A DNA stretch of 64,000 nucleotides from assembly GCA_900468805.1 (NCBI GenBank), contig UEIF01000004.1, positions 143,490 through 207,489 of the forward strand, given 5' to 3'. The stretch comes from Hyphomicrobiales bacterium. GTDB taxonomy: Bacteria > Pseudomonadota > Alphaproteobacteria > Rhizobiales > Rhizobiaceae. Under the pieces are notes generated by a model. That model was not told the origin of the DNA. It saw nothing but the letters and a program-made list of their open reading frames with translations, and made no database searches. Below are positions 15,440 through 24,667 of this stretch, piece after piece. The number at the start of each line of letters is the position of its first letter. Positions within the stretch are counted from its first letter, which is position 1. A program made the translations under genes and the position numbers.

Positions 15440-17110
15440 TTAAGCCGCTTCCGCCGCCGAGCCGTAGAGCGCTTCCTTGAAAGGTTGCGGACCAACGCGA
15501 CGATAGGCTGCGAGGAAGATTTCGGACGCATCAAGGCGCAGGCGCAGATAGGTCTCGACGATCGTCTCGATCGCATCCGTCACCTTATCCGGCTCGAAGC
15601 CGCGGCCGATGATTTCACCAATCGAGGTGTGTTCGTCGCCGGAGCCGCCAAGCGTGATCTGGTAGAGTTCTGCACCCTTCTTTTCCACACCCAGAAGACC
15701 GATATGGCCGACATGGTGATGGCCACAGGCATTGATGCAGCCGGAGATCTTGATCTTCAGCTCGCCGATCTCAGCCTGACGCGCCGCATCGCCGAAACGG
15801 CGGGAGATTTCCTGGGCGAGCGGAATGGAGCGCGCATTGGCGAGCGCGCAATAGTCCAGCCCCGGACAGGCGATGATATCGGTAATCAGGCCGGCATTGG
15901 CTTCAGCCAGATTGATCGCCACGAGCCCGCGATAGACGGCTTCGAGGTCGGCAAGTGCGACATGCGGCAGGATGAGGTTCTGTTCGTGGCTGACGCGGAT
16001 TTCGTCGAAGGCATATTCTTCGGCAATATCGGCAATGGCATCCATCTGTGAATCGGACGCATCACCCGGAATGCCGCCGATCGGCTTCAGCGAAATCGTT
16101 ACCATGCCGTAATCGGGGTTCTTGTGCGGCTGGACATTCTGCTGCACCCAGCGCGAAAAAGCTGGATCGGCCTTCTTCCAGCGAGCAAGGTTTTCCCAGC
16201 CCTCGGCACGTTCCGGCAGGGCTGGCGGCGCGAAGTAGGCGGCAATCGCCTGTACGTCCTGTTCCGGCAGCTTCAGCTCGGAATCCTTCAGCTGCGCAAA
16301 TTCAGCCTCGACCTGGCGGGCAAGCTCTTCAGCGCCGGTCTCGTGCACGAGGATCTTGATGCGCGCCTTGTACTTGTTATCGCGGCGGCCATGCAGATTG
16401 TACACGCGCACGATGGCGGTCGTGTAAGAAAGCAGGTCTTCCTCGGGCAGGAAATCTCGGATCAGCTTGGCGATCATCGGCGTGCGGCCCTGACCACCAC
16501 CAACATAAACGGCAAAGCCGATCTCGCCCTTGTCGTTCTTTTTCAGATGCAGACCGATATCGTGGACCTGGATTGCGGCGCGGTCGCGCTCGGCACCGGT
16601 GACGGCAATCTTGAACTTGCGCGGCAGGAAGGAAAATTCCGGATGAACCGACGACCATTGGCGCAGAATTTCGGCGTAGGGGCGCGGATCGGCAACCTCG
16701 TCGGCGGCGGCGCCTGCGAAGTGATCGGCGGTTACGTTTCGGATGCAGTTGCCCGAGGTCTGCAACGCGTGCATCTCAACGCTCGCAAGGTCGGCTAGCG
16801 CATCGGGAATATCTGACAGTTTCGGCCAGTTGAACTGCAGGTTCTGACGGGTGGTGAAATGGCCATAGCCGCGGTCATAGGTACGGGCGATATGGGCGAG
16901 CATGCGCACCTGGCGCGAGCTCAGCGTGCCGTAGGGAATGGCGATGCGCAGCATGTAGGCGTGAAGCTGCAGGTAGACGCCGTTCATCAGGCGCAGCGGC
17001 TTGAATGCGTCCTCGGCCAGTTCGCCGGAAAGGCGGCGCTGGACCTGGTCGCGAAACTGCTCGACGCGCTCGGCGACAAAGGCGTGGTCAAATTCGTCGT
17101 AACGGTACAT
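15440..17110 (-). CDS. cysI: Assimilatory sulfite reductase hemoprotein (CysI type)
   Basis: A 556-residue sulfite/nitrite reductase of the siroheme [4Fe-4S] family, reducing sulfite to sulfide for cysteine synthesis. The N-terminal ferredoxin-like half-domain has YGTLSSRQVRMLAHIARTYDRG and HFTTRQNLQFNW. Cluster and siroheme ligands are seen as CPGLDYC near residue 414-420 and CINACGHHHVGHIG near 453-466. No CysJ flavoprotein gene is adjacent, as expected for a ferredoxin- or other-donor-dependent enzyme. A nitrite reductase function is possible by family, but the cysG-linked operon favours sulfite. Confidence 0.88.
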   Translation of the reverse strand: MYRYDEFDHAFVAERVEQFRDQVQRRLSGELAEDAFKPLRLMNGVYLQLHAYMLRIAIPYGTLSSRQVRMLAHIARTYDRGYGHFTTRQNLQFNWPKLSDIPDALADLASVEMHALQTSGNCIRNVTADHFAGAAADEVADPRPYAEILRQWSSVHPEFSFLPRKFKIAVTGAERDRAAIQVHDIGLHLKKNDKGEIGFAVYVGGGQGRTPMIAKLIRDFLPEEDLLSYTTAIVRVYNLHGRRDNKYKARIKILVHETGAEELARQVEAEFAQLKDSELKLPEQDVQAIAAYFAPPALPERAEGWENLARWKKADPAFSRWVQQNVQPHKNPDYGMVTISLKPIGGIPGDASDSQMDAIADIAEEYAFDEIRVSHEQNLILPHVALADLEAVYRGLVAINLAEANAGLITDIIACPGLDYCALANARSIPLAQEISRRFGDAARQAEIGELKIKISGCINACGHHHVGHIGLLGVEKKGAELYQITLGGSGDEHTSIGEIIGRGFEPDKVTDAIETIVETYLRLRLDASEIFLAAYRRVGPQPFKEALYGSAAEAA

Positions 17111-17118
17111 CGTCTTCC

Positions 17119-17433
17119 TCAGACTGCAATGAATTCGGGATCGGCCGGCTTGTAGCCAGGCGCATATTCCATGGTCGGGCCCTGAGCGCGGATGCGCTCG
17201 CGCAGGCGCAACGGCCAGAGCTGACCGTTGGTTTCCTGAACGTCGACGACAGCAACGTCAACGACCTTGTTGTCGGCATAGGATTTCTTGCCGATCTCCT
17301 CGAGTGCGGCGACGGCTTCGGCATGGCGGGCGACGAGGGCCTCCTGCAGCGAGGTCACCCATTCGCCATTGGCGTTCAGCCAGACGGCGATGCCGTCGGT
17401 CAGGCGATTGGCGGTCAGAACCTTGTCTACCAT
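17119..17433 (-). CDS. DUF2849-family small protein
   Basis: A 104-residue cytoplasmic protein of a family found between cysG and cysI in rhizobia. It opens KVLTANRLTDGIAVWLNANGEWV and ends EYAPGYKPADPEFIAV. No catalytic or metal motif stands out. It starts 1 nt after the cysG stop and ends 8 nt before cysI, so all three are co-translated closely. A chaperone or coupling role for siroheme transfer is conceivable but not shown. Confidence 0.8.
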   Translation of the reverse strand: MVDKVLTANRLTDGIAVWLNANGEWVTSLQEALVARHAEAVAALEEIGKKSYADNKVVDVAVVDVQETNGQLWPLRLRERIRAQGPTMEYAPGYKPADPEFIAV

Positions 17434-17434
17434 G

Positions 17435-18871
17435 TCAGCTCCTTACAAGTTCATCGAACCTGATACGCTCGCGCACCAGCGGTTCGGACAGTTCGAAATT
17501 GGCGCCTGCGACCGCATCGCCGATAATGACCATAACCGGCCCGGTCAACTCATCACGATGCTGCAGATCAGGAAGATCGCGTAAGATTCCATGCAAAAGT
17601 CGGCGGTCAGCCCTGCTGGCATTCTCGATCACGGCGACGGTGGTTTCCGGGGGAATACCGGCCTGCATCAGGCGTTCTGCGACGGAGGCTGCGACCGTGC
17701 GGCCCATATAGACGGCGATCGTGGCACCCGAGACCGCAAGGCTCGCCCAGTCTGGCAGAACGTCACCCGTCAGATCATGTCCGGTCGTGAAGACCAGCGA
17801 CGAGGCAACACCGCGCAGCGTCAGCGGCAACTCGAAATCGGCAGCCGCGGCAAAGGCGGAGGTGATGCCGGGCACGATCTCATAGGAGATGCCTGCGGCG
17901 CGTAGCGCTGCCATCTCTTCCCCTGCCCGGCCATAGACCAGCGGATCGCCGCTCTTCAGGCGCACGACGCGTTTTCCCTGGCGGCCGAGATCTACCAAGA
18001 GATCGTTGATCTCTTCCTGAGACTTCGAATGGCAGCCCTTGCGCTTGCCGACCGAGAGACGCTCGGCATCGCGGCGGCCCATATCGACGATTACCTGCGG
18101 CACGAGCGCGTCATAGACGATGACATCGGCTTCCATCATCACGCGTTGGGCGCGCAAGGTCAGGAGATCTTCGGCACCGGGACCGGCACCCACGAGCCAG
18201 ACCCGGCCTTCGACGCGATCGAGGGAGTCCAACAGGCCGTTGGCGGCGCGACGGGCCTGCGGAATGTTGCCGTTGGCAACGGCAGCGGCAACCGGGCCGG
18301 AGAAGAAGCGCCGCCAGAAGATGCGGCGGGCAGCGCCACGGGGAACGACGTGTTCCACGGCCTTGCGATAGCTGGTCGCGAAAGCAGCGAGACGGCCGAG
18401 CGAGGGCGACAGGAGCTGATCGATCTGGGCGCGGATCATCTGCGCCAGCACCGGCCCTGCTCCTTCGGTGCCGATCGCAACGGCGACGGGCGCACGATTG
18501 ACGAGAGCGGGCGTGAAGAAATCGCAATAGTCGGGCTGGTCGACGGCATTGGCCGGGATCTTTGCGGCACGGGCTGAGTCAACGATACGGCGATCCTGTT
18601 CCGCGTCACCGGTTGCCGCAAACACCAGCACGGCACCCTCGACCTGTTCGGGCGCAAAAGCTTCGCGGACAGTTTCGATGCGATTGGCAATCAGAAAAGC
18701 ATGGTAATCGGCTTCCGGGCGATCGGCATGCGCAATGATGCGCACCTGCGTGTTCAAGAGCAGGCGGACCTTGGCGAAAGCTTCATCGCCATTGCCGAAA
18801 ACGGCAGCAACCCGACCTTCCACGCGAAAGAAGGCGGGAAATACCGAAAGCTGTTCAGTCCTGGGAGGCAT
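17435..18871 (-). CDS. cysG: Siroheme synthase CysG
   Basis: A 478-residue fusion that makes siroheme from uroporphyrinogen III. The N-terminal Rossmann domain (about 1-115; VAAVFGNGDEAFAKVRLLL) acts as precorrin-2 dehydrogenase/ferrochelatase. The C-terminal SUMT methyltransferase domain (about 215-460) has VWLVGAGPGAEDLLTLRA, VVRLKSGDPLVYGR and YMGRTVA. The dinucleotide loop reads GNG rather than the usual GGG. The start at 18871 gives family length; the longer frame upstream has no ribosome site. It supplies the cofactor for the CysI enzyme of the same operon. Confidence 0.9.
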   Translation of the reverse strand: MPPRTEQLSVFPAFFRVEGRVAAVFGNGDEAFAKVRLLLNTQVRIIAHADRPEADYHAFLIANRIETVREAFAPEQVEGAVLVFAATGDAEQDRRIVDSARAAKIPANAVDQPDYCDFFTPALVNRAPVAVAIGTEGAGPVLAQMIRAQIDQLLSPSLGRLAAFATSYRKAVEHVVPRGAARRIFWRRFFSGPVAAAVANGNIPQARRAANGLLDSLDRVEGRVWLVGAGPGAEDLLTLRAQRVMMEADVIVYDALVPQVIVDMGRRDAERLSVGKRKGCHSKSQEEINDLLVDLGRQGKRVVRLKSGDPLVYGRAGEEMAALRAAGISYEIVPGITSAFAAAADFELPLTLRGVASSLVFTTGHDLTGDVLPDWASLAVSGATIAVYMGRTVAASVAERLMQAGIPPETTVAVIENASRADRRLLHGILRDLPDLQHRDELTGPVMVIIGDAVAGANFELSEPLVRERIRFDELVRS

Positions 18872-19158
18872 TCTCAATCCACTTCGAAGTTGCCTGAATA
18901 TGCATTCTCCGAATAGCCGAATGAAGAAACAGAATTCCAAAGGCCGGCCAGCGGCGTATTCTTTTACCCGGTTGATCAATGATTTGAGAAAACTGACCCG
19001 TGCGGCGCAAAAACCACATATCTTGAGCCATTATCGCAGCTTTTGACCCGAGGCCAAAATGATCAAGCGATAAAGCCTGTGGCAAAGTCCCGAGCGCCGG
19101 ACTTATGCATTCCGCTTCATTCCGCGGGGCGATAGGATAGCTGAAACAGGAGATTTTC

Positions 19159-19746
19159 ATGCCGGAAAAGACAATCGCCTCCCGCCTTCTGCAGGTCATG
19201 GAGGACAATGTCCTGCCGATGACGGAGCTCGGCGTCGCCTCCGGCAACAAGGTGTTTGGCGCGGCGATCCTGCGTAAATCCGATCTGTCGCTTATCGTTG
19301 CCGAAACCAATAACGAGCTCGAAAACCCGCTCTGGCACGGCGAAGTGCACACGCTGAAACGCTTTTACGAGCTCAACGACAAGCCGGCGACGAAAGACCT
19401 GATCTTTCTCTCCACGCATGAACCCTGCACCATGTGCATGTCGGCGATCACCTGGGCCGGTTTCGACAATTTCTATTATTTTTTCAGCCACGAAGATTCG
19501 CGCGACAGCTTTGCCATCCCGCACGATCTGAAGATTCTGAAGGAAGTCTTCGGGCTCGAGCCTGGCGGCTACAGACCGCAGAATGCCTTCTGGAAGAGCT
19601 TCTCAATCGCCGATCTCGTCGAGACTGAGGATTCTGCGCTGAAGGCTGAACTCAAGGCGCAGACAGCGCGGATCAAATCGCGCTATGCCGCCCTTTCCAA
19701 TTCCTATCAGGCCACCAAAAGCGCCAACGACATTCCGCTGAGCTGA
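19159..19746 (+). CDS. CMP/dCMP-type zinc deaminase family protein
   Basis: A 195-residue nucleoside/cytosine deaminase-fold protein. The zinc-binding and catalytic residues are seen as HGE (WHGEVHTLKRF, near residue 60) and PCTMC (HEPCTMCMSAITW, near 91-95). The C-terminal third (SFSIADLVETEDSALKAELKAQ) is longer than in TadA, so tRNA editing is unlikely; a guanine or pyrimidine derivative substrate is more plausible. It is transcribed divergently from cysG across a 287-bp gap and 6 nt before mazG, forming a small nucleotide-metabolism pair. Confidence 0.82.
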   Translation: MPEKTIASRLLQVMEDNVLPMTELGVASGNKVFGAAILRKSDLSLIVAETNNELENPLWHGEVHTLKRFYELNDKPATKDLIFLSTHEPCTMCMSAITWAGFDNFYYFFSHEDSRDSFAIPHDLKILKEVFGLEPGGYRPQNAFWKSFSIADLVETEDSALKAELKAQTARIKSRYAALSNSYQATKSANDIPLS

Positions 19747-19752
19747 GAGACC

Positions 19753-20598
19753 ATGGAACCTTCGAAAGACATTTCGCGCCTGATCGAGATCATGGCCGCG
19801 CTTCGCAATCCCGAGACCGGCTGCCCGTGGGACATCGAGCAGAATTTCGAGAGCATCAAGCCTTATACGATCGAGGAAGCCTACGAAGTCGCCGATGCGA
19901 TCGAGCGCAAGGACATGGACGATCTCTGCGACGAGCTCGGCGATCTTTTGCTGCAGGTGGTCTTTCATGCGCGCATGGCCGAAGAAGCGGGCGAATTCTC
20001 CTTCGGCGACGTCGTGGAAGCAATCACCCGCAAGATGATCCGCCGTCACCCGCATGTCTTTGCCCGCTCGGATGCGGATACGCCTGACGCCGTCAAGAAG
20101 CAGTGGGACGACATAAAACAGGCCGAAAAACGCGAGCGCGCCGAACGCCGGGCGCTGCGCGGAACTACGGAAGATTTCAAGGCCGGTTTCCTCGGCTCAG
20201 TGCAGCGCAGCTTTCCGGCGCTGACGGAGGCATTGAAGCTGCAGGAACGCGCCGCCAAGGTCGGCTTCGACTGGTCGGCACCCGAACCGATCCTGGACAA
20301 GATCGAGGAAGAGGTCGACGAATTGCGCGTTGCGCTGCGGGACGGCGATAAATCGAAGGTCAGCGACGAACTCGGAGACCTGATCTTCGCCGTCGTCAAT
20401 ATCGGCCGGCATGTGAAGGCTGATCCGGAACAGGCACTGCGCGGAACGAATACGAAGTTCCGACGCAGATTCAATCACATCGAACGGGTTCTTGATGCGG
20501 AAGGCGAGACGCTGGAGGCGGCCACCCTGGAGCGCATGGAAGAGATCTGGCAGGCGGCCAAGGCTATCGAACGGGCTGTGGTAGCTGGAGCAGAGTGA
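19753..20598 (+). CDS. mazG: Nucleoside triphosphate pyrophosphohydrolase MazG
   Basis: A 281-residue protein with two MazG repeats. The first (about 15-115) has GCPWDIEQNF, EEAYEVADAIE and DLCDELGDLLLQVVFHA; the second (about 165-255) has EEEVDELRVALRDGDKSKVSDELGDLIFAVVN. The acidic EExx(E)/ExxD motifs bind magnesium. MazG cleaves non-canonical or excess NTPs to NMPs and can lower ppGpp in some species. It follows the deaminase gene by 6 nt and converges on hflX 20 nt downstream. Confidence 0.93.
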   Translation: MEPSKDISRLIEIMAALRNPETGCPWDIEQNFESIKPYTIEEAYEVADAIERKDMDDLCDELGDLLLQVVFHARMAEEAGEFSFGDVVEAITRKMIRRHPHVFARSDADTPDAVKKQWDDIKQAEKRERAERRALRGTTEDFKAGFLGSVQRSFPALTEALKLQERAAKVGFDWSAPEPILDKIEEEVDELRVALRDGDKSKVSDELGDLIFAVVNIGRHVKADPEQALRGTNTKFRRRFNHIERVLDAEGETLEAATLERMEEIWQAAKAIERAVVAGAE

Positions 20599-20618
20599 GG
20601 CATCGAACTAACGCTGCC

Positions 20619-21944
20619 TTACCGGTCCCAGTCTTCCTTTGCAGGCTTGGGGCCATGCCCGACGCGGCGCTCAAGCTCGGCGGCTTCCGTCTCAGACAGA
20701 CGCAGTTCCAGTGTCACCGAGCCATCGTCATTGTCTTCGCGGCTATCGACGATGGCATGGTCGTAAAGCCAAGGCAGCAGCGCCAGCTTGTCGACCGGCA
20801 GCGTGACAGTCGTTTCCGTCATGACGCCGGATAAACGGCGGCTGATTTCATCCATCAGCCTGTCCACGCCCTCACCGCTGATGGCGGAAACAGCGATGAC
20901 GTTCTTCATGCCAGAGGACTTCTGCACCATCGCGTCATGGGCTTCGGGCTCGAGCCGGTCGATCTTGTTCCAGACTTCGAGAATGCGACGCTCGCCCTCT
21001 GCCTCGTCGATACCGAGATCGTTGAGGATGCGCAGCACGTCGGCGCTCTGGGCCTGATTGTCCACGTCAGACATGTCGCGGACATGCAAAACGAGGTCGG
21101 CTTCCAGCACCTCTTCCAGCGTCGCGCGGAAGGCCGCGACCAGATGGGTCGGCAGGTCGGAGATGAAGCCGACGGTATCGGAGAGGATGACGGTGCGGCC
21201 ATGCGGCAGCTTCATCCGGCGCAGCGTCGGGTCGAGCGTCGCGAAGAGCATATCTTCGGCCAGAACCCCTGCCCCGGTGATGCGATTGAACAGCGTCGAT
21301 TTGCCGGCGTTGGTGTAACCGACGAGCGCCACGATCGGATGCGGCACCTTCCGGCGCTTGGCGCGATGCAGCTGGCGGGTACGCACCACCTGCTCCAGTT
21401 CGCGCTCGAGCTTGATAATACGGTCCTGCAGCATGCGCCGGTCGGCTTCGATCTGGGTTTCACCCGGACCACCCATGAAGCCGCCACCGCCGCGCTGACG
21501 CTCAAGGTGGGTCCAGCTTCGAACCAGCCTGCCCTTCTGGTAGTTCAAGTGCGCGAGATCGACCTGCAGCGTGCCTTCCTTGGTGGAGGCGCGGCGGCCG
21601 AAGATTTCCAGGATCAGGCCCGTCCGATCGATGACCTTGGCGTTCCATTCCTTTTCGAGATTGCGCTGCTGCACAGGGGTCAGCGGATGATCGACAATGA
21701 CGAGGCCGGAATCGCTCTCATCGAGCTTGTTCTTGATTTCCTCGATCTTGCCCGTGCCGAGCAGCGTTGCCGGGCGCGGATCGTTGACCGAGACAACGGA
21801 GGCGTTCACGACATCAAGATCAATCGCCTGGGCCAGACCGGTCGCCTCATCAAGCCGACTTTCCGGGGTGCGGGTCGAAGCCGACTCAGTCTGACCGCCG
21901 CGCGAACGCGACTTCAGCACCGGCACGACGACGGTCGCGCGCAT
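20619..21944 (-). CDS. hflX: Ribosome-associated GTPase HflX
   Basis: A 441-residue HflX. The N-terminal domain (about 15-190) includes the glycine-rich RQRGGGGFMGGPGETQIE linker and a coiled-coil helix; the G domain has GYTNAGKSTLFNRITG (G1), DTVGFISDLP (G3) and NKIDRL (G4). HflX splits stalled 70S ribosomes. It lies directly downstream of hfq, the usual order in proteobacteria, with AGGGATGAC just before the ATG. Confidence 0.93.
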   Translation of the reverse strand: MRATVVVPVLKSRSRGGQTESASTRTPESRLDEATGLAQAIDLDVVNASVVSVNDPRPATLLGTGKIEEIKNKLDESDSGLVIVDHPLTPVQQRNLEKEWNAKVIDRTGLILEIFGRRASTKEGTLQVDLAHLNYQKGRLVRSWTHLERQRGGGGFMGGPGETQIEADRRMLQDRIIKLERELEQVVRTRQLHRAKRRKVPHPIVALVGYTNAGKSTLFNRITGAGVLAEDMLFATLDPTLRRMKLPHGRTVILSDTVGFISDLPTHLVAAFRATLEEVLEADLVLHVRDMSDVDNQAQSADVLRILNDLGIDEAEGERRILEVWNKIDRLEPEAHDAMVQKSSGMKNVIAVSAISGEGVDRLMDEISRRLSGVMTETTVTLPVDKLALLPWLYDHAIVDSREDNDDGSVTLELRLSETEAAELERRVGHGPKPAKEDWDR

Positions 21945-22022
21945 GTCATCCCTGTGCTTGGCTGCCTCAGGGATGATGGAATCGTTCTTTGTATCGCGTG
22001 TCGAAATGACGGCTGGCCTTGG

Positions 22023-22265
22023 TTAGGACGCTGCTTCTTCGCTCTCGAACATCTGCATTGGCTGACCAGGCATGATGGTCGAGATCGCGTGTTTATACAC
22101 GAGCTGCGAATGGCCGTCACGGCGAAGAAGAACACAGAAATTGTCAAAAGAGGTGACAACACCCGTGAGTTTCACGCCGTTAATCAGAAAGATTGTCAGG
22201 GAAATCTTTTGCTTGCGTACAGTATTGAGAAATAAGTCCTGCAGATTCTGAGAACGTTCCGCCAT
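22023..22265 (-). CDS. hfq: RNA chaperone Hfq
   Basis: An 80-residue Sm-like protein. Sm1 is seen as [23 protein letters not shown] and [24 protein letters not shown] forms Sm2. The C-terminal tail is short ([13 protein letters not shown]), typical for Rhizobiales. The start at 22265 gives the canonical [14 protein letters not shown]. Hfq hexamers anneal small RNAs to mRNAs and in rhizobia affect nitrogen-fixation gene control. It sits between the D-amino acid aminotransferase gene and hflX. Confidence 0.97.
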
Positions 22266-22332
22266 CGCGCCGCTTCTTTCTTTATTGCCGGCCTGATCAA
22301 GCCGGTAGAATATCAATCAACCTCACCAGCAA

Positions 22333-22360
22333 GGCAGGTGGCACCCTCATTCCACCTGCC
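22333..22360 (-). terminator. Stem-loop between dat and hfq
   Basis: A perfect 9-bp stem GGCAGGTGG / CCACCTGCC with a 10-nt loop lies 16 nt after the aminotransferase stop and 68 nt before the hfq start. On the minus strand the following bases (TTGCTGG) are not a proper U-run. It may be a weak terminator or a leader structure of hfq. Confidence 0.4.
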
Positions 22361-22375
22361 CAGCAAATCTTGGTA

Positions 22376-23239
22376 TCAAATCGTAATCTTTTCCGCAACG
22401 TCGAAAAAGGCTTCCCGAATATTCTGCGAGAGGCTTCCCGGATGACCATTCGCAATCGCCTGTCCGTTAATGGAAACCACTGGAAAACAAATGCTTGTAG
22501 CCGCGGTGATGAAAACCTCACGGGCGGCCATCATCTCCGAAACGGAGAATTTCCGCTCGACGATATCAACCCCCAATTTGGCTGCGACGTCGATCAGAGT
22601 CGTGCGGGTGATGCCGCGCAAGATGCCATGTTCGGCAGGTCGCGTTACCAGTGTACCGTCGGCATCGACGATCCAGACGTTGGTCGCGGCCCCCTCTTTC
22701 ACCATGCCGTCCGCGTCGATATAGATTGCTTCCTGAGCGCCGGCTTCCTTCGCCTGCTGGCGCGCGAGAGCGTTCGACAGCAGTCCGACCGTCTTGATGT
22801 CGACCCGGTCCCATCGGTTGTCGGGAATGGTAATCGCCTTGATGCCGGTCGTATTCTTTTTCGCGATAACAGACGGATCCGTGCTCTTGGCAGTGATGAC
22901 GATGGATGGCGGCGTCCCTTCGGCGGGAAAGACATGGTCGCGGCGGGCAACGCCGCGCGTTACCTGCAAGTAGAAAAGGCCGTTGCGGACATGGTTGCGG
23001 CGCAACGTCTCGCGAATCACCTGAGTCAACGCCGCACGGCTCATCGGCCAGGCGATGCGCAGTTCCCCCAGCGAACGGTCGAGCCGGTTCAGATGCCGGG
23101 TAAGGTCGACAATCAGGCCGTGACGGACTTCGCAGACTTCATAGACGCCATCAGCGAACTGATAGCCTCTGTCCTCTATATGCACCGCGGCGTCGGAATG
23201 CGGCACGTAGCGTCCATTCACATAGGCGATTCTTGGCAT
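22376..23239 (-). CDS. dat: D-amino acid aminotransferase (class IV PLP)
   Basis: A 287-residue fold-type IV aminotransferase. It starts MPRIAYVNGRYVPHSDAAVHIEDRG and contains YQFADGVYEVCEV, FYLQVTRGVARRDH, and the signature KEGAATNVWIVDADGTLVT. The internal lysine in VTRG-proximal and SNALARQQAKEAGAQEAI regions fits the family, though D-amino acid versus branched-chain specificity cannot be proven from sequence. The start at 23239 was preferred over one 14 codons earlier because of AGG 8 nt upstream and family length. It follows ntrX by 63 nt and could be the last gene of the ntr cluster. Confidence 0.85.
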   Translation of the reverse strand: MPRIAYVNGRYVPHSDAAVHIEDRGYQFADGVYEVCEVRHGLIVDLTRHLNRLDRSLGELRIAWPMSRAALTQVIRETLRRNHVRNGLFYLQVTRGVARRDHVFPAEGTPPSIVITAKSTDPSVIAKKNTTGIKAITIPDNRWDRVDIKTVGLLSNALARQQAKEAGAQEAIYIDADGMVKEGAATNVWIVDADGTLVTRPAEHGILRGITRTTLIDVAAKLGVDIVERKFSVSEMMAAREVFITAATSICFPVVSINGQAIANGHPGSLSQNIREAFFDVAEKITI

Positions 23240-23302
23240 TGAAAACCTGCTTGGGGGGCAAAAGGTAGGAGCCTGCGCCACATGAGCCGCGCCGGAAAAA
23301 AG

Positions 23303-24667
23303 TCAGACGCCGAGCGACTTCAGCTTGCGGTGCAGCGCCGAGCGCTCCATGCCCACGAATTCGGCCGTGCGGGAGATGTTGCCGCCGAAGCGGTTGATCT
23401 GGGCGATCAGGTAATCCTTCTCGAACATCTCGCGGGCTTCGCGCAGCGGCAGCGTCATGATGTGATAATCGTTCTTCGCCGAAACCTTCGGCAGCATGTC
23501 ACCGAGATCGGTCGGCAGCATATCCGCCGTGATCGGCGCATCCGGACCGTCGGTACGGGCAAGAATCATCAGCCGCTCGATATTGTTGCGGAGCTGGCGG
23601 ATATTGCCCGGCCAGTCGTGGGCCTGCAGCACGGCCATGGCGTCATCGCCGATGCGGCGCGGCCGGATGCCTGCCTGTTCGGAAATCTGGCGCATGAGCT
23701 GGTCGACAAGGAACGGAATGTCCTCACGGCGCTCGGCAAGCTGCGGGACGCGCACCGGCACCACGGCAAGGCGATGATAGAGATCCTCGCGGAACCAGCC
23801 TTCGGCAATGCGGCTTTCCAGATTGTAGGCGGTCGAGGAGATGATACGCACATCGACCTTCACGCGCTTGGAGCCGCCGACACGCTCGAACTGCTGGTCG
23901 ACCAGCACGCGCAGGATCTTGTTCTGCGTCTCGCGCGGCATTTCGCCAACTTCGTCGAGATAGAGGATGCCGCGATGGGCCTCTTCCAGCGCGCCGATCT
24001 TGCGCGCCTGCCCCGGTGCGCCCTCTGTGCCGAACAGCGCCACTTCCATGCGGTCCGGCGTGATGTTGGCGGCGTTGATGGCGACGAAGGGACCGTTGGC
24101 GCGGGCCGACTTCTTATGGATCATCCGTGCCACCAGCTCCTTGCCGGAACCGGATGCGCCGAGGATCATGATGCGGCTGTTGGTGGGCGAGACCTTTTCG
24201 ATCGTCTGGCGCAACTGCGAAACGGCGACCGACGTGCCGATCAACTCAAGCGCATCGCCGGCGCGGCGCTTCAGCTCGATGTTCTCGCGCTTCAACTTGG
24301 AATTTTCCAGCGCGCGCTCGGCAATCAGAATCAGGCGGTCGGCCTTGAACGGCTTTTCGATGAAGTCGAAGGCCCCGCGCTTGATGGCAGAGACAGCCGT
24401 CTCGATATTGCCGTGGCCGGAGATCATTACCACCGGAAGCTCGGGATGGCGCGTCCTGATCTCGTCCAGCAGCGAGAGGCCGTCGAGCTTGCTGCCCTGC
24501 ATCCAGATATCGAGGAAGACGAGACGCGGCACGCGATCTGAAATCGCTGCGAGCGCGCTATCGCTGTCATGGGCCATGCGGGTTTCGTGGCCCTCGTCCG
24601 ACAGGATACCGGCGACGATCTCACGAATGTCATGCTCATCGTCGACGACGAGAATATCAGAGGCCAT
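23303..24667 (-). CDS. ntrX: Nitrogen/redox response regulator NtrX
   Basis: A 454-residue NtrC-class regulator: receiver domain (1-120; phospho-acceptor Asp in LVFLDIWMQG), AAA+ domain (Walker A GASGSGKE, Walker B GILYLDEV) and Fis-type HTH (NISRTAEFVGMERSALHRKLKSLG). The sigma-54 contact loop GAFTGA is absent; the equivalent stretch reads FGTEGAPGQARKIGALEEA. NtrX in alphaproteobacteria typically lacks this loop and may act with sigma-70. The ATG at 24667 overlaps ntrY by 11 bp. Confidence 0.95.
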   Translation of the reverse strand: MASDILVVDDEHDIREIVAGILSDEGHETRMAHDSDSALAAISDRVPRLVFLDIWMQGSKLDGLSLLDEIRTRHPELPVVMISGHGNIETAVSAIKRGAFDFIEKPFKADRLILIAERALENSKLKRENIELKRRAGDALELIGTSVAVSQLRQTIEKVSPTNSRIMILGASGSGKELVARMIHKKSARANGPFVAINAANITPDRMEVALFGTEGAPGQARKIGALEEAHRGILYLDEVGEMPRETQNKILRVLVDQQFERVGGSKRVKVDVRIISSTAYNLESRIAEGWFREDLYHRLAVVPVRVPQLAERREDIPFLVDQLMRQISEQAGIRPRRIGDDAMAVLQAHDWPGNIRQLRNNIERLMILARTDGPDAPITADMLPTDLGDMLPKVSAKNDYHIMTLPLREAREMFEKDYLIAQINRFGGNISRTAEFVGMERSALHRKLKSLGV

